A stretch of DNA of 64,000 nt from Tetranychus cinnabarinus (GCA_022266195.1 WHVY01000008.1:496001-560000); one strand, 5' to 3'; positions 33,037 through 45,330 are shown, counted from the first letter of the stretch. The notes: generated by a model not told the origin, from the sequence alone. Made by a program: numbers and translations.

Positions 33037-33762
33037 GATTCACTTAGATAAACTCACCACCGGTAAAAAAATATAAATTTAAAACAAAAATAAATTAAAA
33101 CAAACTATTTGTCATTAAAAATGTTCACAATTAGACAGGACGAGAAAATTGCAACCCATAACACAACAAATTGTTTTATTTTGCCATTAGTGGTTCTTTA
33201 AGGCGTTAGAAGAGGGAGTCGTATAGAAGAAAAAATGCGCTCACTCAGTAAGAAGATTTAATTTTAAGCGCTTTTTTCGAACCAATGGAAAGATTAGTCA
33301 TAACTTGTTTGCATTGTTTGACTGTATTTACATTACAGTGAAATTAACAATGACATTCTGAATCAATAAAATTATTTAATCTAATGGGAAGATGAAATTG
33401 AAGGAATAAGATTTAAAAATGAAAAGATTGAGATTGACTCAATTCCTTTAAATAATCTCTATTAAAAATACTTTAGCACCCAATACTGGTTATTACCCAA
33501 TCGACTTCGGTCAAGTTGATGACTAGAAACTGAAAGATTACTCATATCATAAGAATGGTGCAATTAAAAGTGAAATCAAAAGAACCGGTGAAAATTCACT
33601 GACAATCACGAAACTCTTTCTAATTTTCCTAGTTTGAATCAGTCCAGGTGTGAATTCTGTATCATCAAACATACGTCATTTCATGAAACTAATAGATTAG
33701 CAATTGAAAAAATGAAGTTAGAAGTGATAAATTAAAGTTTTCATTTTAGATTTGCTTGAAGT
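33037..33762. other. Jun upstream region
   Basis: 726 bp between the Jun start and the VPS52 stop. Contains no credible ORF. The Jun promoter and 5' UTR should be here. I see no clear TATA box near the start. Confidence 0.5.
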
Positions 33763-35787
33763 TCAAAAATTTGTCTTATATTTTTTAATTTCCACCATTA
33801 ATTGGTGTACATTGATTAAAGAGCTACGAGAAGGATTATTTTTAAATATATTAAGGAAAACGATTTTATGGAATCTATGATAATATTGTATGAGTTCAGT
33901 TAAAGCTGCTTGTTGTATATTATTACCGCATTTAAAGTTGGTAAAATTTTGCATAACTTCACGGTTAATTTCATCAATTGCTTTTCTCCAACCATTGTTA
34001 AATGTTTTAACAATATTGGCAATCTTGGGCTCTTCACGTTTCAACAATTCGGTATCATCTCGTTCCAAATATGATTCACAATCTTTAACAAAACGAAGCA
34101 TACCACCAAAATGAGGATCCAAGAGCTCTGCAACATAATCTTCGATTCGCTTGCTTAAATGTTGCTTGATGTTCTGAGATTCCTTTGATTCTTCTTTAAC
34201 ACGTTCCAATAGGACGTTTAAAATCATGTCATAATTGTTTATTAAGAAAACAAGATACTCTTTAGGGTTATTGAAACGTCCAGCCATCTTTAGAATGAAA
34301 TTTTCAACTTCAGTTTGGAGACAGCCAAGAAGAATGGAAACTCTCTCGTCAGGAAATGTATCATTAATTGCCATTATTGCAGCAGAAAATTCAGCATAAC
34401 GTCGTGTAATATAGTGTGGTCGAGAGTCACAATTTCCTAATTTTTCGGGATCACAATTTTTAACACTTTGAATTTGCATTTGGAATATAGTTTCAAATCG
34501 AGGCCAAAGTATTTCAACCATGGATTCCCAATAATTATCTAATGCTGGGACAGCTCGTTTATGAGATAGTAACCGGTATCGATAAACAATGTGAAGACAC
34601 AAAAATAAACCAATACAATCGTAACTAGAACGAAATTCTTCTTCACAAAGATGCAAGATAAACTTCAATGTTTTCCCGAGAATTCGTTCAAATAACATGA
34701 ATGCAGCTTCATTTTTGAGCATGAAATAATCAACACAAAACAGATATTCTCTACAGCCATTATCAACTACGGCATATTGATGACTTCGGAAGAGAGCTTC
34801 CATTGGAAATTTGGTTTCCATTTTGGTTGCAGTATGTGGAATGATTAATGGTGACTCTAGTTCGGTTGTGACTATGTTTCCTCGGTTTCCCAATGTGAAT
34901 ATGGTTGATCTGTTTTTAAGGGTTTGTTTACCCGTAAAGAAGGAAACTTTAGATTTGTGAGAATCATCAGCAGCCATAAGATCATCTTTATCTGGCAGCT
35001 CATCAAATTTTAACTTAGATAATCTAGATATGTATTCTTTGAAGTAGGAAAAATACACCTTGCTCATGGTATCGACATACTCTTGTTTCACTTCACGAGC
35101 AATTTCACGTGCGTGTGTACACAGGAAGGTGTAGAAGAATTTGTTCTTCAAGAGAGCATTTTGTTCCATTTGATAATTTGACATGGCTCGTCGGCAGAAT
35201 TGTATCCTTTTCAGGATATACTCTCGTATCTTTGAAATAGCCTTAACTTTCAATTTTTCCAATATCTCTTTAACATCCTGACATGGAAGTGACTCCCTGG
35301 TGCTTTCGTTGCCCACAAAATCAATTTTTTGGTCTAATATCATAAGATTATCGATAAAGTCCTTTTCACTTGCTGGCGTGTCAAGTATATGAAGCATAAC
35401 AGGCTCAGGGACAACAATCTCATCAATGTATTGAACCAGTTCACTCCTTAAGGCTTGTTTATTTTTTAATCGTATATTCAAGGACAACGATTGCTCCTGA
35501 AGTGACAAAATTTCTTGACATATGTTACCAAGGTCAGCCTGAAATGTTACCAACATTTCTTCCAATTTCTCCAAAATTGAGTCACACTCATTAATATCAC
35601 TGTGAAGTGCAGCAATATTGCTACTTTCACTGATGTAGTCAGCAACCGAGGCATTAACAGCCTCTCTTAATTTATTCTCGATAACCTGACTGTAAAATCT
35701 CAGGTCAACTGCTGAAGATAAAATATCTTTAATAAAATCATCGCCGATTAAATCCTCTGGAAGAGTACAGCTAGGAGAAGACTGCAT
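33763..35787 (-). CDS. VPS52: VPS52 subunit of GARP/EARP tethering complexes
   Basis: 674 residues, single ORF; human VPS52 is ~720. The N-terminal ~40-130 is predicted coiled coil with the family signature LSLQEQSLSLNIRLKNKQAL followed by IDEIVVPEPVMLHIL. The C-terminal two thirds match the all-helical tethering-complex fold (LFCVDYFMLKNEAAFMLFERI, YDCIGLFLCLHIVYRYRLLS). VPS52 joins VPS51, VPS53 and VPS54 (GARP) or syndetin (EARP) to tether endosome-derived vesicles at the trans-Golgi network or recycling endosomes. It is divergent to PA2G4, with ~1 kb between starts. Confidence 0.93.
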   Translation of the reverse strand: MQSSPSCTLPEDLIGDDFIKDILSSAVDLRFYSQVIENKLREAVNASVADYISESSNIAALHSDINECDSILEKLEEMLVTFQADLGNICQEILSLQEQSLSLNIRLKNKQALRSELVQYIDEIVVPEPVMLHILDTPASEKDFIDNLMILDQKIDFVGNESTRESLPCQDVKEILEKLKVKAISKIREYILKRIQFCRRAMSNYQMEQNALLKNKFFYTFLCTHAREIAREVKQEYVDTMSKVYFSYFKEYISRLSKLKFDELPDKDDLMAADDSHKSKVSFFTGKQTLKNRSTIFTLGNRGNIVTTELESPLIIPHTATKMETKFPMEALFRSHQYAVVDNGCREYLFCVDYFMLKNEAAFMLFERILGKTLKFILHLCEEEFRSSYDCIGLFLCLHIVYRYRLLSHKRAVPALDNYWESMVEILWPRFETIFQMQIQSVKNCDPEKLGNCDSRPHYITRRYAEFSAAIMAINDTFPDERVSILLGCLQTEVENFILKMAGRFNNPKEYLVFLINNYDMILNVLLERVKEESKESQNIKQHLSKRIEDYVAELLDPHFGGMLRFVKDCESYLERDDTELLKREEPKIANIVKTFNNGWRKAIDEINREVMQNFTNFKCGNNIQQAALTELIQYYHRFHKIVFLNIFKNNPSRSSLINVHQLMVEIKKYKTNF

Positions 35788-36791
35788 TTAACACCTTGAC
35801 CAAGAGTACTAACGCAGAATATTTTCACTGCTGATTTGACACCGAAGAACTCACTTAAGTTACAATTTTCAAATAACTTTACTATGCCCGAAATAAAACT
35901 CCAATTGCTTAAAAATATGAGGACTACCTAGCTTTAAAAATGATTAAAAAAACTTGATGGACAATCAAGATGAAAAAATCATCAATACACTGGATTTAAT
36001 ACAGTCAACATTGAGAAAACTGTATTTCACTGGAAATAGCCTACTTTGACTATTCATCGGGCAGTGTAATTTCATGATTTTCAATCTTACATTACTTAAT
36101 AGATTAAATTGATCTCAGATCGCATTAATAGATCAAGCTTAGCTTAGAAAATCATTTTTAACTTTTTTAAGAGTTATCTAAATCACAATTCTCAGACGAA
36201 AATTAGATTAAGTTGGTTGATCATGTCAAGAATTGTAATCAAAGTAAGTTTCTCAACAAATTAAAATCCAGTGCTGTCCAGTGTTCGTAATTACTTGATC
36301 AGATATAAACTACTTTGCCTTTTGGCGTCAAATCATAAATATAAAAAATAATCCAATTTCATTAAACTGTTTGATCTTGGATGAAACAGATCAAAATTAA
36401 CTTAAAATCAATGAACATATTTTAAGAGAAGCTTTTGTAACAATCAGAAGTCAATTTTCTGGCGATATTTGATGTTTTTTTGTCAATTATTTAGTTAATT
36501 GCTCAAATTTAGTTTTTATAAAATTTCCTAGAGAGGTTTTTGTTTCATCTTGATTTCAATTAAATATTAGATTTTAAGTGTTTTATCTATTTATTCAACA
36601 TTACAGATTAATCAGAGTTGAAAAAAGCGCTGAAGTTGTTGGCTTATTGAGTGAGCGCAATTTGAGGCGTCCTCTAGCGTTACAAAATTTACTACATTAT
36701 TTTTTTCACCCGAGCGTTGTTTTATTGAAATTTTCAATTCATCAATTATAGTTAATTTTTGCATTAAATTAAAAATTGAAAGAAAGTTACC
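35788..36791. other. Intergenic region between VPS52 and PA2G4
   Basis: 1004 bp between divergent start codons, so it must contain both promoters. AT-rich, with no ORF. I see no clear TATA box near either gene, as is common for housekeeping promoters. Confidence 0.5.
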
Positions 36792-38385
36792 ATGGCAGAT
36801 TCAGATGAAGGAGAGAAGACCATTGCCCAGGATATTGTTGTCACAAAATATAAAATGGCTGGCGAAATGGTCAATCGTAAGTTAACTTGATTCTTGAAAC
36901 TCGACTGTTTTCACAATAATCTTACACGTGTTCCAGACTTAGCACTATCTTGGTCTTGATTAACTAAATTTTTGTTCATTTTCATAATTTTTTCATCCTT
37001 CACTATTTGTATTCGTTTCCCCTTTGACTCGCCGTATGGTCACAAGAAAACTTCATCTAATGAACTGTGTTAATTTATAATTCTCATTTTTTTCTCTTTC
37101 TCTTTTTTGGTAGGTGTTTTGAAAGCATTGATTGCTAAGTGTAAGGCTGATGAAAGTGTCCTTACGATCTGTGAACTTGGAGATAAACTCCTCACCGAAG
37201 AAACTGGAAAAGTTTTCAAAAAAGAAAAGGAGATCAAGAAGGGAATAGCCTTTCCTACCTGTGTATCTGTTAATAACTGTATCTGCCATTTTTCACCGCT
37301 TAGAAGTGATCCTGAAATCAAATTAAAAGATGGGGATGTTGTTAAAATGTAAGTTGATGTTCAGTTGTTGAGTCTCATTTCTTTTTTCATTTTTATCTGT
37401 TGGTTTATTAAAGTTAAACTCTTTTATTAATTTACAGAGATTTAGGAGCCTACATTGACGGGTTCATCGCAGTTGCCGCTCATACTTTAGTTGTTGGAGC
37501 TTCGAAAGAAAATAAAGTTACTGGTCGAAAAGCTGATGTAATTCTTGCGGCTCACTATGCTGCTGAAGTTGCACTAAGATTGGTCAAACCCGGAGGTGAA
37601 AATTATGCAGTCACCGATGCTATCCAAAAAGTTGCAGAAACATACAACTGTAAACCCGTTTCTGGAATGTTGTCGCACCAATTGAAACAATTCAGAATTG
37701 ATGGAGAAAAATCTATTATTCAAAATCCAACTGAAGCTCAGAGAAAAGAGCATGAAAAGTGTGAATTTGAATTGCATGAAGTTTATGCAGTAGATATTCT
37801 AATTTCTACAGGTGAAGGAAAAGTAAGTTATCCTATTCTTTTTTCTTTTGAAACTTATTTGAAAAGGTTTACATTTTTTGTTGAAATTATCTAAATTAAC
37901 TTGTTCCTTTTTTTCAGGGACGAGAATTGGATGCTAAAGTTACCGTCTACAAAAAGACTGATGAGATCTATCAATTAAAGATGAAAGCATCTAGAACATT
38001 CTTTAGTGAGATCGAAAAGAAATTCGGAAATATGCCTTTTACCATGAGAGCTTTGGAAGATGAGAAGAAAGCTCGCATGGGCGCTGTAGAATGTGCTAAT
38101 CATAAGTTAATTGAAGCTTTCAATGTCTTGTATGAAAAAGAAGGCGAATTTGTTGCCCAATTCAAATTCACTGTTCTTTTGATGCCCTCAGGATCCCATA
38201 AAATTACCGGCCTTCCATTTGATTTAGATTTATTTGAATCTGAATTTAAAATAGAGGATCAAAGTATTAAAAGTTTGCTAGAAAAAGGAACAAAAGTTGC
38301 TAAAAAGAAGAAAAAGCCAGGAAAATCAGAACCCACACCTGGAGGAGATACCGCTGATGATAATACTCCAGCAGCAGAAGATTGA
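36792..38385 (+). CDS. PA2G4: PA2G4 / EBP1 homologue
   Basis: Four exons: 36792-36876, 37114-37348, 37438-37822, 37918-38385, joined by GT-AG introns in phases 1, 2 and 0, giving 390 residues (human 394). The start context is ACCATGG. The fold is that of type 2 methionine aminopeptidase (pita-bread) without catalysis; visible segments are VCELGDK-like [44 protein letters not shown] and [12 protein letters not shown]. The C terminus is a Lys-rich tail (KKKKKPGKS) suited to RNA and ribosome binding. PA2G4 binds 60S subunits near the tunnel exit and affects rRNA processing and growth. Intron 1 is the longest (237 bp). Confidence 0.96.
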
Positions 38386-38489
38386 TCATCATGGTAACCT
38401 TCGAATCTGCAAATGTACATCTTTCGTCAGCTGTTTACATTCTAATATGTAAACGGACAACAACATTAAACGATTGAATGGCATTCTTC

Positions 38490-38495
38490 AATAAA
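38490..38495 (+). terminator. Poly(A) signal of PA2G4
   Basis: AATAAA 105 bp after the stop codon, followed by AT-rich sequence. The distance is typical for a metazoan 3' UTR. Confidence 0.7.
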
Positions 38496-38859
38496 AAGAA
38501 CATTTTGTTTAAAAAAAAGCAGCTTCCAAATGAATTTTTTCAACTATGAAACTAATTTTGAAATATTAACAGGTTAAGCTTGCTGTGGATCTAAAATCTA
38601 ACAATTAGGTTATAAGGAAATGAAAAAACATGTTTTGAGCTCAATTCAGTTTTCTCTATTGAAGTTAATGGCAATGACTGAATTTCTTTAGCTCTTATCA
38701 TCTGCAAACATAAGGTTTGACCAATATCTGACCCGTTCAAGCATTTTTCTCAAAAAGGCTTGCCTGTAAGTCGCATAGTGTCGTTATAAATGAAGCTGAA
38801 TAAATTGTTCGAGTATTAACTTATTATCCTTTTTCCAGTTTCTTTATTATTAGATTTTT

Positions 38860-39410
38860 TATGATAAGGACTATGGACAAAAACTTTGACTTTCGAGTTG
38901 TGAGTTGAGATTTGATGGTTTGTAGGGACACAAAAACTGAGTCCATTAGTGATATTAAAAATTTTCTGGGAGAATCGAGTCCGCAGTTGAAACTTGGATC
39001 CCTTTTTGTACAATTATGAAACCAGATTTTTGCATGAAACTCATTTACCTGATGTAACTTTTGATAGCCAATAAACAAATGCACTTATTTTGTCAAATAA
39101 AATTTTCTATTTCTTTAAAACAAAGTGTTTCGATTGTCAGTTATTCCTTCTGCTTACTGTGATTGTAAGAGTTAGAGAACTAAAACTTATTATTATCATA
39201 ATATAAAAATTGTTAGCACACATCATCGCTTGCTATGAACATATAAGCTAGAGAGGTTAAACTTATTCGTAGACAAAAATTGTTGGTACATAACAACAAT
39301 CAAACATTTTTCCAAAATATCCACAGTTCTCTTGCTTTTGACTATTGGCCTAAATACAATGTATTTTGTGTTAAGACAATTCGAGAGTAGTAGTAACTGA
39401 AAGCATCATA
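38860..39410. repeat. Module R, outlying diverged copy
   Basis: First copy of a module recurring through 38.8-45.8 kb. It contains in order GACTTTCGAGTTG, GAGTCCATTAG, a CAGATTTTT...AAACTCAT block, CCTGATGTAA, GAGTTAGAGA, AAAATTGTTGG and CAGTTCTCTTG. Other copies are at about 39590-39990, 40610-41080 and 44600-45070 (same strand) and 41350-41760, 42020-42440 and 45340-45720 (inverted). No coding function is evident. Confidence 0.65.
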
Positions 39411-39559
39411 ATTGGCACATCTTGAAATTTTATTGTAAAAATAGTCATTTAATCTTGAAATCGAGATCATAAAGAAAAATAAAAGTTAATAAAATTCAAG
39501 TCAATCTTCTGTTTGTCACTAAAAAACACAATTGAATCAAAAGGGCATAAATGGTTAAG

Positions 39560-42480
39560 AATTCATTTATTTTCGGGTTAAGACTTTGTTGGCTTGCAGG
39601 GAAATGAAGCTGGATCCATCGGTGCGATTTAAAGATTTATCTGATCAATAGTTTTCGAGAAAATAGAGTTTAAAGTTGAAACTTCGATCACTTGTTGTTC
39701 ATTTATGAAAGCAGACTTTTCAATAAAACTCATTTTCCTGATGTAAATTTCAATGGCTAACCAGAAAATTCACATATTTTGAGGACAAAAATTTTCTGTC
39801 TTCTGTAAAACAGATAAGTTCGATTTCCAGTTAAGTCGATCGCATTCGATAAGCGTGCGAGTTAATGAGCTGAAACTTGTTCTGAGTCCATAAAAATTGT
39901 CGCCTCACGCCATACATTGAATAATTTTATCAATTTAATAACAGTTCTCTTTATTTTGGCCATTGTTATTGCCAAAAGTTTAGAATCAGGTATCGTGCTC
40001 AACCAGCCTTTGTCAAACAAATTTCTGAGTGAATATCAATGTGTGGACCCTTGTCTCTTCGAATTTTTGCACCATAAGTTATTCCTCTGATTATCATTTC
40101 GATATTTTGTGCTTTACGCTCATAAACAGCATTTAGACTGCTTTCAATAAAAACATACAGACAACATGATAAACACAAGTTTGCCATAAAAGTCATTAAC
40201 AGAATTGAAGCAGTGAAAATTCATCCATGTAAATCTACTTAATACTCCAACTTACTGACAACGAGAACTCATGCCTTAGATTGCATAGATACTCCATAAA
40301 GTACCAGAATGCGATACAACAATGCAATTGAAGACTTAATTCAAAATCAAATTGTATTACTTAATAAAGGACAATGGACAAAACCTTTGACTTTCGAGTT
40401 GAGACTTGGTTTAGGATTGTTTAGTTTTGGTGTAATATCACAAAATCTGAGTCCATTAGCGTTGTTAAAAAACTTTTAATTTGTAAATCCGGCTGTAAAT
40501 ACACGAGTAACAACTTACTTTACAAACAAAACACATCTCAACCCATTTCTTGGTAAATGAAGCAATTTTCTGGTTAATGTTGCAAATGTAATGCAAAGAT
40601 CAATGCCAAAGCTTCGAAACTTTGAGTTATGAGTTTAGACTTGATGGAGTTTGTACGGACATGTAAACTGAGTCCATTGGTGTGATTAAATAATTCATAC
40701 GATAGATAGTTTTCAAGAAAATTAAGGTCAAAGTCAAAACTTCGATAGCCTTTTATTCAGCTATGGAGACAGATTTTTTCATAAAACTCTGCTTTCCTGA
40801 TGTAAATTTTGATGGCTAACCAGAAAATGGTCTTACTTTGAGGAAAAACTTTTTCTACTTCTGTAAAACGGATAATGTTCGATTTTCATTTAAAACGATC
40901 GCTTCCTATTACCACATGAGTTAGAGAGTTTAAACTTATTATTGCCAGATAAAAATTGTTGGTGCACATCAGCAACCCAAAACTTTTTCCAATATAACAA
41001 CAGTTCTCTTGATTTTGGCCATTGGACTTAAAACTTTGGGTCTCAATATTTCGAGAATGGTTTCTCCTACAATCATCATTCTTTGAATCATCAGTAGATT
41101 TCAGCACCTGTAGATAATAAATCTACAGAACATTATCGAATAATGAAAAACAATCGAGATAAATCAGCTAATAATGAATTTGTGGCTGAGTAACAATTCA
41201 TCTTTGTAAATCAAATCACAAATCAACCAGCATAAGTAAAATAGTGCTATAACTTTTTTTCTTACATTTTCAATCACCTGAAATTTTAAGTTATTTTAGG
41301 TAATAATAAAATGTACTGATAGATCAAAGAATGATGAGATTAGGAGCAAACATACTCGAAAATTCGAGGCCCAAAGTTTTAAGTCCAATGGCCGAACTCG
41401 AGAGAACTGTTGATATATTGGAAAAAGTTTTGGCTTGTTGATGTGAACCAACAATTTTTATGGACAAGTACTGAGTTTCAGCTCATTAACTCTTACGCTC
41501 ATCGAAAGCGATCGTTTTAAATGAAAATCGAACATTATCCGTTTTACAGAAGTAGAAAAAGTTTTTCCTCAAAGTAAGACCATTTTCTGGTTAGCCATCA
41601 AAATTTACATCAGGAAAGCAGAGTTTTATGAAAAAATCTGTCTCCATAGCTGAATAAAAGGCTATCGAAGTTTTGACTTTGACCTTAATTTTCTTGAAAA
41701 CTATCTATCGTATGAATTATTTAATCACACCAATGGACTCAGTTTACATGTCCGTACAAACTCCATCAAGTCTAAACTCATAACTCAAAGTTTCGAAGCT
41801 TTGGCATTGATCTTTGCATTACATTTGCAACATTAACCAGAAAATTGCTTCATTTACCAAGAAATGGGTTGAGATGTGTTTTGTTTGTAAAGTAGGTTAT
41901 TACTCGTGCATTTACAAGCCAAAAATCATGACCGCAATACGCTAATGAATAGTTATTGAATTAAATTGAATTAGTAATCAGTAAAGAATGAATTTGCGAA
42001 AGAATAATGATTGTAGGTAATGCCATTCTCAAAATATCGAGGCTCAAACTTTTATGGCCAATGGCCAAAATAAAGAGAACTGTTATTAAATTGATAAAAT
42101 TATTCAATGTATGGTGTGAGGTAACAATTTTTATGGACTCAGAACAAGTTTCAGCTCATAAACTCTTACGCTTATCGAATGCGATCGACTTAACTGGAAA
42201 TCGAACTTATCTGTTTTACAGAAGACAGAAAATTTTTGTCCTCAAAATATGTGAATTTTCTGGTTAGCCATTGAAATTTACATCAGGAAAATGAGTTTTA
42301 TTGAAAAGTCTGCTTTCATAAATGAACAACAAGTGATCGAAGTTTCAACTTTAAACTCTATTTTCTCGAAAACTATTGATCAGAGAAATCTTTAAATCGC
42401 ACCGATGGATTCAGTTTCATGTCCCTCCAAGTCAACAAAGTCTAAATCCGAAAATAAATGAATTCTTAACCATTTTTGTC
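39560..42480. repeat. Large imperfect palindrome, arms ~1.1-1.5 kb
   Basis: The left arm (about 39560-41100) and right arm (about 41340-42480) are reverse complements over most of their length. For example CCTCAAAGTAAGACCATTTT near 41570 pairs with AAAATGGTCTTACTTTGAGG near 40823, and 42230-42300 pairs with 39725-39790. The left arm has ~390 bp more, mainly 39960-40350, which has no right-arm partner. A ~250-bp centre near 41100-41340 is unpaired. No gene is present inside. Confidence 0.8.
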
Positions 42481-43092
42481 CATTTGTGTCAATTGTGGGG
42501 TTTTCAGTAACAATCCAATCTTTTATTTTATTACATACTCCTAGCAAGATTATTTGTATGATTTAAAGCTACATATAAATTAGCGAAATGGTTTGTAGAT
42601 AATCATGACGTGTTTCTTCTTTCAATTGACTTTATTTTCAGCTTGTTAACCATTAACGATTGATGAAAAGCTGGACGTTAATTACTATGTGATTTTTGTA
42701 ACTCGTACCTGAAATGAATGGAATGAAACTGATGAAACCTTCTGAGCTTTGAAATGCGTTTTAATATCCTCTGAATGTAAATAATCTAATTAGGTGATTT
42801 TTCTGAGCTAACAGTCAAAGCTCAATAACATTTTATTATTTTCTCATTTTCTCGTTTTCTTTATGATTCTGTTTGAATGACAGAGTTTATGTATCTAACA
42901 TACGATAATACAATGGTTTATTCATTTTAACAGCAGCTGCTTATAAGAAAACAATAGATTTGCAAGTTTATGAAATGCGGACTTGATAAATCAGGCAGAA
43001 TTGTTTTTTTCAAATGAGCCTCGACATGTCGATCAAATTATTTGACAGTATTTCCGATCTATTTTACGTGAGACTGTGGTGAGTATCGCTAG

Positions 43093-43100
43093 TATATAAT
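43093..43100 (+). promoter_or_regulatory. TATA box of P1
   Basis: TATATAAT within GTGAGTATCGCTAGTATATA, 84 bp upstream of the ATG. The same context occurs 84 bp upstream of P2 (45975-45982) and in weakened form before P4 (near 63169), so the promoter was duplicated with the gene. Confidence 0.75.
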
Positions 43101-43183
43101 GCATCTTCTTGTCGAGTTTCAAATCATTATCTTCAGATTATTCGAGTTTAAAGTTTGATTTGATTTACAAATTCCCTTTCAAA

Positions 43184-43726
43184 ATGCGTTCATTCACTAT
43201 TGCTATTTTAGCTGTCGTTATCTACACTGTTTCAGCAGCAGTCGTACCACAAGAAGAGTTGTCCACTGGTAGCACCATCGACAATGAGGTAAACAATGAA
43301 GCTGAAGATCTTCTGAAGAACATTGACGACTTGCTTAAGGAGATCGATAATGCTTTGGCCAACCAACCTCGACCACCCTTCAACATGCCACTTCAACCAC
43401 CATTTGTCCCACCTCCATTTGGACCTCCAAGACCATTCAGACCTCCACATTCTCATGATGATGATGATGACGACGACAGTGATGATGATGACAGTGACGA
43501 TGATAGTGATGATGACAGTGATGATGATGACGATGATCACAAACGTTTTGGTGGCTTCAGAGGATTTGGTAATAACAATCGATTTGGACCAAACAGAGGA
43601 TTCGGCAACCAGAGATTTGGTAACCAGAGATTCGGTGATCAACAACGATTCATTGAAAATGAACATGCTGCCGGACGTTTTGGAAATCAAAGATTTGGTC
43701 AAAACAGATTCCGACAAAACTGGTAA
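43184..43726 (+). CDS. Secreted Asp-rich, FG-rich protein P1
   Basis: 180 residues. I start at the ATG of MRSFTIAILAVVIYTVSA because it begins a clean signal peptide (residues 1-18, cleavage near VSA-AVV); an upstream in-frame ATG at 43109 would bury it. Then come an acidic amphipathic stretch (EAEDLLKNIDDLLKEIDNAL), a Pro-rich segment (PPFVPPPFGPPRPFRPP), an Asp/Ser block of ~40 residues, and a Gly/Phe/Arg/Asn-rich tail (NQRFG repeats). It is probably an extracellular structural, adhesive or mineral/cation-binding protein. I recognise no named family; silk- or cuticle-associated proteins are possibilities. TATA box and poly(A) signal are present. Three damaged relatives lie at 46.1, 54.0 and 63.3 kb. 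Confidence 0.82.
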   Translation: MRSFTIAILAVVIYTVSAAVVPQEELSTGSTIDNEVNNEAEDLLKNIDDLLKEIDNALANQPRPPFNMPLQPPFVPPPFGPPRPFRPPHSHDDDDDDDSDDDDSDDDSDDDSDDDDDDHKRFGGFRGFGNNNRFGPNRGFGNQRFGNQRFGDQQRFIENEHAAGRFGNQRFGQNRFRQNW

Positions 43727-43787
43727 TGTAACTAAATTATCATGAACTGTATTAAACTGAGTTATTGCTTATCTCAGTTTCATGATC

Positions 43788-43793
43788 AATAAA
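43788..43793 (+). terminator. Poly(A) signal of P1
   Basis: AATAAA 62 bp after the stop; the equivalent signal is at 63775-63780 for P4. Confidence 0.7.
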
Positions 43794-43969
43794 ATAATTA
43801 TCCTTCGATATTGAACATTGAAATCATTTAATTTCGTCAGTTTCTTATTTGTGTAAATTGTAAAAAAACCCGACAGATCAAATGCATGCAAATGTAGCGT
43901 AAAATTGCTGTCTAAATGTGATCAATGATCAAACCCAATGCTCTCTACTCCCATTGATCATCAGGTATT

Positions 43970-45330
43970 GTGCACAACCAGCTTTTGTCAAACAATTTCT
44001 AATAAGTGAATATCAATGTATGGATTAAGTCAATCAATCTTGTTTCTTCGAAATTTTGCACCATAAGTTTTTCCTCTGATTATCATTTCGGTATTTTGGT
44101 GCTTTACACTCATACTGCATTTAGACTGCTTTCAATAAAAACATACAAACAACATGATAAACACAATTTTGCCATTAAATTCAGTTAAAGTAACAGAATC
44201 AGAAATTTCATTCATGTGAATCTACTTAATACTCCAACTTACTGACAACGAGAACTCATTCCTTAGATTGCATAGATACTCCATGAAGTACCAGAATGCG
44301 ATACAACAATGCAATTGGAGATCTAATTCAAACTCAAATTGTATTACTTAATAAAGGACTATGGAAAAAAGCTTTGACTTTCGAGTTGAGAGGTTGACTT
44401 GGTTTAGGATTGTTTAGTTTTGGTGTAATATCACAAAATCTGAGTCCATTAGCGTTGTTAAAAAACTTTTCATTCGTGCATCCGACTGTAAATGCACGAT
44501 TAACAACATATTTAACAAACAAAACACATCTCAACCCATTTCTTGGTAAATAAAGCAATTTTCTGGTTAATGTTGCAAATGTAATGCAAAGATCAATGCC
44601 AAAGACTCGAACATTTGAGTAAAGAGTTGTGACTTGCTGGGGTTTGAAGGAAAATGAGAACTGAGTCTATTAGTGCGATTAAATAATGCATACGATAGAT
44701 AGTCTTCTAGAAAATCAATGTCAAAGTCAAAACTTCGATCGCCTTTTATTCAGCTAAAGAGACAGATTTTTTCATAAAACTCTGCTTTCCTGATGTAAAT
44801 TCTGATGGCCAACCAGAAAATGGTCTTACTTTGAGGAAAAACTTTTTCTATTTCTGTAAAACGGATAATGTTCGATTTTCATTTGAACCGATCACTTCCT
44901 ATGACCATATGAGTTAGAGAGCTTAAACTTTTTATTCGTAGATAAAAATTGTTAGTGCACATCAGCAACCCAAAACTTTTTCCAATATAACAACAGTTCT
45001 CTTGATTTTGGCCATTGGACTTAAAACTTTGATCCTCGATATTTCGAGAATGGTTTCTCCTACAATAATCATTCTTGTAGTCATCAGTAGATTTTAGCCT
45101 GGTTAGATGATAAATCTACAGAACATTACCGAATAATGAAAAACAATTGAGCTAAATCAGCTAGTAATGAATTTGTGGCCGAGTAACAAATCATCTTTAT
45201 AAATTAATTCACAAATCAGACATCAGAAGGAAAGCAGTGCTATAACTTTTTTTGCAGGATTTTCAATCGTCTGAAATCTCAATGTATTTTAGGCAATAAT
45301 AAAATCTACTGGTATGTCAAAGAATAATGA
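43970..45330. repeat. Direct duplicate of 39965-41300
   Basis: About 1.3 kb runs parallel to the left palindrome arm, including CAGACAACATGATAAACAC-like, TGCATAGATACTCCAT and ACAAAACACATCTCAACCCA blocks in the same order and orientation. The duplication brackets P1. It is followed by an inverted module R copy (45340-45720). Confidence 0.75.

Noticed and set aside
33890..34114. Plus-strand ORF antisense to VPS52, and similar antisense ORFs over XPC and Jun
   Set aside because: Shadows of conserved genes on the minus strand, with no independent support.
43232..43745. Overlapping ORFs opposite to and out of frame with P1 (161 and 140 codons)
   Set aside because: By-products of the GAT/GAC repeat, which stays open in several frames. 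P1 has the signal peptide, TATA box and poly(A) signal.
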